Below, piece after piece: positions 58,556 through 64,000 of a stretch of 64,000 nt of DNA. The first letter of the stretch is position 1; each line of letters opens with the position of its first letter. The notes beneath the pieces were generated by a model. It searched no databases, was not told the origin of the DNA, and saw nothing but the letters and a program-made list of their open reading frames with translations. This DNA is from UBA9732 sp045116915. GTDB lineage: Bacteria > Spirochaetota > Spirochaetia > Sphaerochaetales > Sphaerochaetaceae. The DNA lies in the NCBI GenBank assembly GCA_045116915.1, contig JBGUMQ010000046.1:1-64000 (forward strand), given 5' to 3'. Position numbers and translations under genes: made by a program.

Positions 58556-58699
58556 GGCTGATACTGCCATTTTTATCAGATAATGTCCATACGTTTAATA
58601 CAGTTTTTACTCGAATTTTTCGATTTTTATGCAGTTTTCCGTATTTTTATGCCGGATGAAATTGGAACAATGTTTCTCCCCACCGGCGGGAATCCATGG
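58556..58699. other. AT-rich intergenic stretch between divergent promoters
   Basis: Several T-runs and the related segments TGCCATTTTTAT, TTTTTCGATTTTTATGCAG and CGTATTTTTATGCCG follow one another between 58565 and 58655. I see no gene. The repeated TTTTTATG(C) is suggestive of curved DNA or iterated protein sites. Confidence 0.4.
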
Positions 58700-58705
58700 T
58701 ATAGT
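58698..58705 (+). promoter_or_regulatory. Extended -10 promoter of the small beta-barrel gene
   Basis: TGGTATAGT (TG at 58698-58699, TATAGT at 58700-58705) with no clear -35, as expected for an extended -10 promoter. GGAGGAG at about 58725-58731 precedes the ATG at 58738. Confidence 0.5.
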
Positions 58706-58737
58706 GGAGAAAGAACACACGATTGGAGGAGAAAACC

Positions 58738-59211
58738 ATGAAGAAAATACTTGTTGTCCTTATCGTAGCACTGGTCGTAGTCGCATCCGCATCAGCCTTC
58801 GCTTTCAAGTCGGTCGGAGTGACGATCGGATCCGTGTCCAGCGTCGGGGCCGAATTTGTCGTCGTGGACATGGAGATCGTCGACAATCTGGATGTGTATG
58901 CAGGAATCGGCTACGCCGGTGATTTCGCCATCACTTCCGGTATCCAGTACAAGGTCGGATCGTTCGAATTGGGCGGAACATATGTCGCCATTCGCCCCGG
59001 TGCCCAGGTGAATACCTATATTTACAGCGGAACAGCATCTTTCGGAGTTCTGGGAACCTGCGCGTTCTCGTTCGATGCAAGATCGCTGACGGGATTCCTC
59101 AGGCCCGGACTCGGAATCGGTCTTGCCATTTACAAAGACGGTGAAAGCGGCACGACCATCCATTCGGAATTCGGTTTCTCCCTGGAAGCCGGCGTCGCAT
59201 ACCTCTTCTGA
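58738..59211 (+). CDS. Small exported beta-barrel-like protein
   Basis: A 157-aa exported protein. Signal peptide about 1-21 (ends SASAFA). The mature part is Gly-rich with alternating hydrophobic residues and repeated strands (AGIGYAGDF, SGIQYKVGSF, FRPGLGIGLAIY-like) ending with AGVAYLF; a terminal Phe is the usual outer-membrane insertion signal. About eight strands are possible. The ATG at 58738 follows GGAGGAG; an earlier GTG would overlap the promoter leader. It stands alone with its own promoter and terminator. Function unknown. Confidence 0.72.
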   Translation: MKKILVVLIVALVVVASASAFAFKSVGVTIGSVSSVGAEFVVVDMEIVDNLDVYAGIGYAGDFAITSGIQYKVGSFELGGTYVAIRPGAQVNTYIYSGTASFGVLGTCAFSFDARSLTGFLRPGLGIGLAIYKDGESGTTIHSEFGFSLEAGVAYLF

Positions 59212-59241
59212 CATCCGCAGGACTTGAAATCCTGCCACCAC

Positions 59242-59276
59242 AACCGGACGGTCTCCAAAACCGCCCGGTTTTTTTC
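59242..59276 (+). terminator. Terminator of the small beta-barrel gene
   Basis: An 11-bp stem with one mismatch (59242-59252 with 59260-59270), 7-base loop and T-run to 59276, 30 bases after the stop codon. The convergent regulator gene ends just beyond it. Confidence 0.88.
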
Positions 59277-59277
59277 T

Positions 59278-60558
59278 TCAGAGGACGACCCAGAAACCGT
59301 TCTTCCTGGAGCCTTCGCGGCGGATCCTGCCGCTGTCCTCGAGCTTTTTCAGCTCCCTGTATACGGATGACTCCGAAATTCCGAGTCTGAGCGACGCGGA
59401 ATATCTGGTTGTCTGCGGCTCTTCCCTCAGCAGGTCGTAGAGGGCGGAGGAGGGGCTGTCCTTCGGATACGTGTATGCGGCAAAAGGTTTCTCGAACGGT
59501 ATGCTTACCCTGAGGAAATTGGGGGAGAAGCGGAATATCTCCTTCGGGTAGAACCTCAGCACCCTTCTGATGCCTGTTCCCAGCCTTTCCGCCAGACTCA
59601 GGTCCCTGAAGACCCTGATCAGTTCCGGATTCACAGGAAGGGAATAACCGTTCAGGAAATCCTCCTTGGTGAACCCCTCCGGAAGGCCTCCGAATGAAGA
59701 TATCTCGAACCTGTTCGCGAACTCCTCGAATACCGGCAGTCCGTTCGAAAGATAGTTGTTGTGTACGATCGCATTGATGACAAGCTCCCTCATCGCAATC
59801 GGGTTGAACCTGTTCCTGTCGATGCGTTCCTTCGCGGTTATCCTCGAATAAGTTGTATTCCTGTTTCTGATGAGGTCCAGAATCTCGTCTGTCGTCTTGA
59901 TGATCGACTGGTTTCCGAAACTCTTGTGCTCCACCAGATCGAACACCTCATCTCCGGAATACCTTGCATACTGGAACTGCAGGCTGTTCTGATCGGACAG
60001 GATATACGCCAGATAGTTGAATTCATCGTCTTCCGTGTACAGATCCAGATGGATGAGGAAGTTCTCTCCCACATCGAAGCCTTTCTCCACATAGCGTTCA
60101 CGCAGATACCTGAATGTCAGAGCCTGTTCCGGAGAACGTCTTGTGACCAGCGTCTCCTTCGCCCTTCTCTGGAAGAGGTCCATTATCATCCCCTCTGGCA
60201 TCTTCTCGGTGGTGCTTCCGACCCTGAAGAAGCAACCTTCCGATGACATTCCGTTCTTCCTTATATAGTAAGGGCGCTGGTTGCCTCCCGATACGATCAC
60301 CTGGATGCAGATCTTTCCTTCGATATCGGGTGTGGCTATCTCGAACAGCCCCAGCGTCGACGGCGATATGTTGTTCTTGATGCGGTCCTTGATCTCTTTC
60401 TGCTTTGAATCCAAAGCGTCCACACCGACAATAGTGCCGTCATCGGCTATCCCTATGAATATGGATCCCCCGTGCGGGGTGTTGAGAAATGCAACGACCT
60501 CTCGCTCAAGCCTTTCATTCAGCTTTTCCTTGAATTCCGTCATCTCGTTCTCGAACAT
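59278..60558 (-). CDS. Schlafen/AlbA_2-domain ATP-binding regulator with C-terminal winged helix
   Basis: A 426-aa cytoplasmic protein. Start ATG at 60558 follows GGGAGG; an upstream ATG at 60576 has no such site. The N-terminal ~130 residues are an AlbA_2 (Schlafen-type) domain: EFKEKL, VAFLNTPHGGSIFIGIADDG, RPYYIRKNG, FFRVGSTT. A helical middle is followed by an HATPase_c-4-like part (AMRELVINAIVHNNY with ELVINAIxH, SFGGLPEG, RVFRDLSLAERLGTGI). A C-terminal winged helix (about 370-420, TTRYSASLRLGISESSVYRELKKL) would bind DNA. Such proteins are often annotated as transcriptional regulators and occur near mobile or defence loci. Iterated AAGCA repeats lie in its promoter. Confidence 0.85.
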   Translation of the reverse strand: MFENEMTEFKEKLNERLEREVVAFLNTPHGGSIFIGIADDGTIVGVDALDSKQKEIKDRIKNNISPSTLGLFEIATPDIEGKICIQVIVSGGNQRPYYIRKNGMSSEGCFFRVGSTTEKMPEGMIMDLFQRRAKETLVTRRSPEQALTFRYLRERYVEKGFDVGENFLIHLDLYTEDDEFNYLAYILSDQNSLQFQYARYSGDEVFDLVEHKSFGNQSIIKTTDEILDLIRNRNTTYSRITAKERIDRNRFNPIAMRELVINAIVHNNYLSNGLPVFEEFANRFEISSFGGLPEGFTKEDFLNGYSLPVNPELIRVFRDLSLAERLGTGIRRVLRFYPKEIFRFSPNFLRVSIPFEKPFAAYTYPKDSPSSALYDLLREEPQTTRYSASLRLGISESSVYRELKKLEDSGRIRREGSRKNGFWVVL

Positions 60559-60582
60559 GTGCCAGGCCCTCCCCATGCCGCC

Positions 60583-60611
60583 ATTGTAGCATGAAGCAAA
60601 AGCAGAAGCAA
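60583..60611 (-). promoter_or_regulatory. Promoter of the AlbA_2 regulator
   Basis: On the minus strand TTGCTT (complement of 60606-60611), 17-base spacer, TACAAT (complement of 60583-60588). The start codon is 25 bases downstream of the -10. Confidence 0.5.
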
Positions 60612-60649
60612 TAAATGAAGCAATAAAGAATCAATAATTGAAGCAATAC
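60591..60649. repeat. Iterated AAGCAA units upstream of the regulator gene
   Basis: GAAGCAA or close variants recur about five times between 60593 and 60647 (for example GAAGCAATA at about 60605, 60618 and 60640), covering the -35 region of the regulator promoter. Could be autoregulatory binding sites. Confidence 0.55.
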
Positions 60650-60650
60650 C

Positions 60651-60744
60651 TGGTCGTACCGGTAGGGTTTCCTCGTACTGGTCGAGCTCCTCGTACTGGT
60701 AAGGTTTCCTCGTACTGGTCGAGCTCCTCGTACTGCCCGTACCC
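60651..60744. repeat. 37-bp tandem repeat, left arm of an imperfect inverted repeat
   Basis: A 37-base unit starts at 60666 and again at 60703 (second copy 33 bases long); each contains two CCTCGTACTG cores. Segments TGGTCGTAC (60651-60659), TCCTCGTACTGGTCG (60670-60684 and 60707-60721) and CTGCCCGTACCC (60733-60744) recur in reverse complement at 61593-61630. Confidence 0.8.
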
Positions 60745-60774
60745 CCGGGCGGGCTGGCAAAACATCTCAAAATG

Positions 60775-60800
60775 AAAAAACCGGCCTTTACAGACCGGTT
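60775..60800 (-). terminator. Terminator of the tRNA-Ala transcript
   Basis: On the minus strand AACCGG and CCGGTT (complement of 60795-60800 and 60779-60784) form a stem with a 10-base loop, followed by a T-run (complement of 60775-60780). It lies nine bases past the 3' end of the tRNA. Confidence 0.8.
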
Positions 60801-60808
60801 CATCAATT

Positions 60809-60882
60809 TGGAGCTGATCGGGATCGAACCGACTACCTATTGAATGCCATTCAATCGCTCTAGCCAGGTGAGCTACAGCCCC
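60809..60882 (-). tRNA. tRNA-Ala, anticodon GGC
   Basis: A 74-base cloverleaf on the minus strand. The acceptor stem is 7 bp with one G-U (5' GGGGCTG, 3' CAGCTCC, discriminator A). The D arm contains AGCTC and GAGC, and the anticodon stem ATTGA/TCAAT encloses loop ATGGCAT, so the anticodon is GGC. The T arm has TTCGATC with a GTCGG/CCGAT stem. The 3' CCA is not encoded, so it must be added by CCA-transferase. A strong promoter and a terminator frame it as a single-gene unit. Confidence 0.95.
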
Positions 60883-60894
60883 AAGTGCCTTTTG

Positions 60895-60923
60895 ATGATA
60901 CGAAAAAGGCCGGTTATTGTCAA
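60895..60923 (-). promoter_or_regulatory. Promoter of tRNA-Ala
   Basis: On the minus strand consensus TTGACA (complement of 60918-60923), exact 17-base spacer and TATCAT (complement of 60895-60900). The tRNA 5' end is 13 bases further. Confidence 0.85.
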
Positions 60924-61021
60924 TCACAAAGCCACCGCATCGCATAAGCATCGCAAAACATGACGGATGCCCGGGCAACGGCCGCTTTCCCTCAACCGGG
61001 AAACGTGGCATAATCCACACT

Positions 61022-61588
61022 ATGGTGGTACTTATCGGCGGAAGCTCGCATGTGGGCAAGACGATGATAGCCCGCAGGCTAGTGAGGAAATACGGCTGGG
61101 AGTGCATCTCCCTGGATATGCTCAAGGATGCGTTCATCAGGACACAGCTGGGGAATCCCGGCACCGGAAGCGATTACGAGATGCGCTACTGGATGTGGCC
61201 GTTCGTGGCCCGGATCGTCAGAAGGGCATTGGAAAGCGGGCGCGACCTGATCCTCGAGGGTTGCTACATACCCGCCGAGTGGGCCGACAGCTTCACACCT
61301 GCCGAACTCCGCAGCATCCGGTGTGTGTTCATCGTCATGAGCGAGATCCACATCCGCACCAATATCGATGCCATAGAGCGCTACTCGCAGAGGGTGGAAA
61401 GGCGCCCGGACGATGTTGTCGACATGGACCGTCTGATACGATGCAGCCGCGAATTCAAGGAAGACTGCCTGAGAACCGGCACATTCTATATAGAGATAGA
61501 CGGCGATTACGACGACGAGTCCCTCTTCGATGCCGTCGAGTCCGTCATCCAGGACGACGACCATCTTGAGAAAGGCATAATACTCTGA
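61022..61588 (+). CDS. P-loop kinase-like protein (2-phosphoglycerate kinase-like)
   Basis: A 188-aa cytoplasmic protein. The N-terminus VVLIGGSSHVGKTMIARRL is a Walker A motif of the GGxxxVGKT type seen in 2-phosphoglycerate kinase-like and other small-molecule kinases. SLDMLKDAF and LILEGCYIP give the second acidic region and the lid region follows with Arg residues. The ATG at 61022 has no ribosome-binding site; a CATAAT at 61009-61014 lies seven bases upstream, so the message may be leaderless. Substrate unknown. Together with tRNA-Ala it is bracketed by imperfect inverted repeats. Confidence 0.75.
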   Translation: MVVLIGGSSHVGKTMIARRLVRKYGWECISLDMLKDAFIRTQLGNPGTGSDYEMRYWMWPFVARIVRRALESGRDLILEGCYIPAEWADSFTPAELRSIRCVFIVMSEIHIRTNIDAIERYSQRVERRPDDVVDMDRLIRCSREFKEDCLRTGTFYIEIDGDYDDESLFDAVESVIQDDDHLEKGIIL

Positions 61589-61592
61589 ATCC

Positions 61593-61630
61593 GGGTACGG
61601 GCAGAACGACCAGTACGAGGAGTACGACCA
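61593..61630. repeat. Right arm of the inverted repeat flanking tRNA-Ala and the kinase gene
   Basis: GGGTACGGGCAG (61593-61604), CGACCAGTACGAGGA (61607-61621) and GTACGACCA (61622-61630) are reverse complements of CTGCCCGTACCC (60733-60744), TCCTCGTACTGGTCG (60707-60721) and TGGTCGTAC (60651-60659), in the mirrored order. The right arm lacks about 10 bases between the first two blocks and the duplicated unit. Confidence 0.75.
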
Positions 61631-61674
61631 ATCCCTACGAAATTGCAGAATGAATTGATGGGGAAGGGCGAGTG

Positions 61675-62394
61675 TTATCTGCCAAGCATCCTCAGGCACA
61701 TGTCGGGGTAGTTGGTGATGGCCGCATCGACATCCCAGTCGATCAGCTGCCGCATCTGGCTCTCCTCGTTGATGGTCCAGACGTTCAGGCCGATGCCGTT
61801 CTCCCTGCATTCGGCGACTACGGAGTCGTCCAGCAGGGCATAGTCCGGATGCATGAACTGGATTCCCGCATCCTTCGTCTGGGGAGCCAGATGGAGGTGC
61901 CTGTTGTCCGCATAGAGGAAGCCGCAGGGGATCTCCGGAGCAAGCTGTCTGGCGCGCAGGACGGATATCCAGTTGAACGACGAGAAGATGATGCGGTCCT
62001 GCAGGCCGTAGGCCCTGACCATGTCTATGGCCTTGCGTTCGATGTCCTGATACCACTGGTTGTTCGTTTTTATCTCCACATTTGTGATGAATGAGCCATC
62101 GGAAGCGAATTCACAGAACTCCTCGAAGGACGGGATGGTGCACTCGAAGGCATCGGCCTTTGTGCGTGAGGCGCGGGTTTTTGTGAGCTCGGCCAGGGTG
62201 AAGTCGGAGACGATTCCGTCGATTCCGGTGGTGCGGACGAGGTTCTCGTCATGGATGATGACGAGCTGCCCGTCGCTGCTTTCGTGGATGTCCAGTTCGA
62301 TTCCGTCGGCGCCGGCTTCGATGGCCTTGCGGAACGCCAGCATGGTGTTTTCGGGATAGTTGCCCGAGAAACCCCTGTGTGCGAGTACTTTCAT
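61675..62394 (-). CDS. glpQ: Glycerophosphodiester phosphodiesterase
   Basis: A 239-aa cytoplasmic enzyme (no signal peptide) releasing glycerol-3-phosphate from deacylated phospholipids. Start ATG at 62394 follows GGAGG at six bases. HRGFSGNYPENTMLAF (catalytic His, Glu-Asn), GADGIELDIHESSDGQLVIIHDENLVRTT (metal-binding Glu/Asp and second His) and VEIKTN define the family. The length matches cytoplasmic UgpQ-type enzymes, so ugpQ would be an equally good name. Confidence 0.92.
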   Translation of the reverse strand: MKVLAHRGFSGNYPENTMLAFRKAIEAGADGIELDIHESSDGQLVIIHDENLVRTTGIDGIVSDFTLAELTKTRASRTKADAFECTIPSFEEFCEFASDGSFITNVEIKTNNQWYQDIERKAIDMVRAYGLQDRIIFSSFNWISVLRARQLAPEIPCGFLYADNRHLHLAPQTKDAGIQFMHPDYALLDDSVVAECRENGIGLNVWTINEESQMRQLIDWDVDAAITNYPDMCLRMLGR

Positions 62395-62500
62395 GGTATC
62401 CTCCGTGAGCCTGCGGACCGTCATCGCATCAGGTCCCGGCAGACGGCTCCATTGTAGACCATATCGGGAATTATTGGTATCTTTCAAAGGGGAGCCAATC

Positions 62501-63889
62501 ATGCTTAACGATATTTTGAAGACCAAGAAAAGCCTTTTCTCCGACGGCGTCCAGACAGTTCTGAGAGGCCAGGAGAACCGTAACAGAAGAGTCGTTTTCC
62601 TCCAGGGCAACCTGGTCGGCAACGTGAGGAGCGAGACCCGCGGTGTCAGCGCAAGGGTGTGCAGGCACGGAGTCTACGGATTCTCCTCCATGGCCGAGTA
62701 TTCCAGGCAGGCGGCCGACGCCGTCCTCAAGGCGGCCACGGAGAATGCCATTTTCCTGGACAACCATGCGCCCAAGGGGCTCCCCGACCAGGCGGGCAAC
62801 GGGACCGGCATAGTCCCGCTCCACAAGGGGATCGTCGATTTCGAGCAGAAGAGGATAATCGAGCTCTGCAAGAGCCTGGACGACTACATCGTGAAGACAT
62901 ATCCGGACCTGGTCAGCAGGACCGTCGTCTACACCGAGGACTCCCAGGACAAGATCCTCTACACATCCGATGCCTATGACGGGCACATCACCAACCCCCG
63001 CTGCTACATCTACGTCATCATGACGGCCCTTTCCAAGAAGGACAACACACCGCTCGAACTCTACGCCGTGTTCGGCGGCTCCGGCTCGCTCGAGACCCAC
63101 TTCAAGACCATCGAATGGATGTATCCGGGAATCGATGCCCTCCATCGCAAGCTGATGGACAAGGTCGATGGCGTCTACGCCGAGGCAGGCTACAAGACCG
63201 TCATCCTCGGCGGACCTCTGGCCGGAATGCTGGCACATGAGGCTGTAGGACACACAGTCGAGGCCGACCTGGTTCTCGGCGGATCCGTCGCAGGCCCCAA
63301 CCTGAACAAGAGGGTGGCTTCCGACCTGGTGACCATGGTCGATTACGCGAACCTCACTCCCGAAGGAGAGGCTCCGCTTCCGGTATACCTCGATGACGAG
63401 GGCCAGATCGCAAGGGATGCGGTGCTTATCAAGAACGGAGTGCTCAAGGGATACATGCACAACCGCGAGAGCGCCGAGAAGTTCGGCGTGAAGCCCACAG
63501 GCAACGCAAGGGCCTGGGCTTTCTCCGACGAACCCCTGATCAGGATGAGGAACACAGCGGTGCTTCCCGGAAAATCCAGGCTTCAGGACATGATCGCATC
63601 CATAGACGACGGTTATTACCTGATCGACACCAACAACGGACAGGCGGACCTGACGGGCGAGTTCATGTTCGGAGTCACGATGGGATACGAGATAAAGAAG
63701 GGAAGGCTGGGCAAGGCCATCCTGGACACGACCGTCACGGGAATCGCATTCGACATGCTCAAGACAGTCGATATGGTTTCCGACAAGGTCTGCTGGAACT
63801 CCAGCGGCTTCTGCGGCAAGAAGCAGATGATCCCCGTGGGTCTGGGCGGACCGGAACTCCGCTGCAAGATCATGATCGGCGGCAGGTGA
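62501..63889 (+). CDS. tldD: TldD/PmbA-family metalloprotease
   Basis: A 462-aa cytoplasmic protein. ATG at 62501 follows AAAGGGGAG. The metal motif HEAVGHTVEAD (HExxxH) and the late cluster SGFCGKKQMIPVGLGGPEL with nearby Cys identify the TldD subunit. TldD works with TldE (PmbA) as a heterodimer that trims peptides such as microcins, or clears unfolded peptides. The next gene begins 11 bases on and is probably the partner. No peptide-precursor gene is visible nearby. Confidence 0.92.
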   Translation: MLNDILKTKKSLFSDGVQTVLRGQENRNRRVVFLQGNLVGNVRSETRGVSARVCRHGVYGFSSMAEYSRQAADAVLKAATENAIFLDNHAPKGLPDQAGNGTGIVPLHKGIVDFEQKRIIELCKSLDDYIVKTYPDLVSRTVVYTEDSQDKILYTSDAYDGHITNPRCYIYVIMTALSKKDNTPLELYAVFGGSGSLETHFKTIEWMYPGIDALHRKLMDKVDGVYAEAGYKTVILGGPLAGMLAHEAVGHTVEADLVLGGSVAGPNLNKRVASDLVTMVDYANLTPEGEAPLPVYLDDEGQIARDAVLIKNGVLKGYMHNRESAEKFGVKPTGNARAWAFSDEPLIRMRNTAVLPGKSRLQDMIASIDDGYYLIDTNNGQADLTGEFMFGVTMGYEIKKGRLGKAILDTTVTGIAFDMLKTVDMVSDKVCWNSSGFCGKKQMIPVGLGGPELRCKIMIGGR

Positions 63890-63900
63890 GGAGGTCAGGC

Positions 63901-64000
63901 ATGAAGAGCATCAGGAAGATTGCTGAAAGGATCGAGGCGGGCTTCGCCGCATCGAAGGTCAAGAAGTACTCCTACCACCTCGTGGAGAAGGAGACACGCG
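63901..64000 (+). CDS. 5' end of a probable TldE/PmbA partner, cut by window end
   Basis: ATG at 63901 follows GAGGAGG, which overlaps the tldD stop codon, and the frame stays open for 33 codons to the window edge. The visible N-terminus (MKSIRKIAERIE..., with KKYSYHLVEKETR) is compatible with a TldD/PmbA-family beginning but is too short to prove it. The assignment rests mostly on the gene order. Confidence 0.5.
   Translation, partial: MKSIRKIAERIEAGFAASKVKKYSYHLVEKETR

Noticed and set aside
1..64000. Cyclic-di-GMP (GEMM) riboswitch near any of the signalling genes
   Set aside because: I looked for the conserved GEMM core in the leaders of the cyclase, HD-GYP and EAL genes and saw none; most leaders here are too short.

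Overview
The window reads as one continuous, gene-dense stretch of a GC-rich (my impression, high fifties percent) chromosome from a fermenting, diderm bacterium. A gut-type spirochaete (Sphaerochaeta/Treponema-like) is my best guess. The support is indirect: exported beta-barrel-like proteins with signal peptides, butyrate kinase, an NfnAB-type ferredoxin/NADP module, several sugar and amino-acid importers, and a very large number of cyclic-di-GMP proteins. There is no rRNA or other firm taxonomic marker, so the lineage is inference.

Region 1 (1-13.2 kb) opens with a short open frame cut by the window edge and a cluster of 13-bp direct repeats resembling the multiple terminal repeats of an insertion sequence. 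A cyclic-di-GMP island follows: five GGDEF proteins (382-2631, 2722-3801, 3949-6504, 7181-8539, 10956-13172) and one HD-GYP phosphodiesterase (8593-9960), all on the + strand. Two paralogous Pr6Pr-like membrane proteins (6531-7124, 9974-10858) sit between them. Two GGDEF proteins carry an extra receiver plus degenerate GGDEF module, and one is an amino-acid permease fused to GGDEF. The run continues into a tyrosine-phosphatase-like protein and a GH31 glycosidase, with a small PQ-loop-like protein after it (13.2-16.7 kb).

Region 2 (16.7-24.1 kb) is central metabolism and housekeeping: an overlapping ParB-like/metallophosphoesterase pair, convergent pckA and eno separated by paired terminators and two palindromic repeats, a hotdog thioesterase, butyrate kinase and an RDD membrane protein.

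Region 3 (24.2-31.3 kb) is one likely operon: a sugar-type ABC importer (ATPase, two permeases, binding protein), then a secreted thermonuclease-like protein and a secreted protein made of three near-identical repeats. Region 4 (31.3-33.8 kb) looks accessory: an AT-richer leader, a PD-(D/E)XK-like protein, and a secreted phosphatase with an N-terminal domain resembling the C-terminal part of SAM hydroxide adenosyltransferases. Region 5 (33.9-39.7 kb) has a VTC/DUF4956/CotH operon, then a receiver/degenerate GGDEF/EAL protein with an Hpt protein.

Region 6 (39.7-45.0 kb, minus) is a tightly overlapped operon thyA-folA-DHH-DHH-surE-MFS, concerned with thymidylate, folate and short-oligonucleotide or nucleotide turnover. 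Region 7 (45.2-56.1 kb) holds an outer-membrane-like protein, lacZ with a coupled inositol-phosphatase gene, the NfnA/NfnB pair, a membrane-anchored hydrolase, and a PlsC-zinc-ribbon protein coupled to a GltS-type symporter. Region 8 (56.1-64 kb) has a polar amino-acid ABC importer (minus), a small beta-barrel-like protein, a Schlafen/AlbA-type regulator, tRNA-Ala(GGC), a P-loop kinase, a glycerophosphodiesterase, tldD and the start of a probable tldD/pmbA partner. The tRNA and kinase are bracketed by imperfect inverted repeats.

Functionally, nucleotide second-messenger signalling dominates. The cyclases and phosphodiesterases share modules, and the DHH-family proteins 30 kb away could finish degradation of the dinucleotide product. 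The rest supports carbohydrate and amino-acid scavenging, gluconeogenic/glycolytic flux and butyrate-type fermentation.
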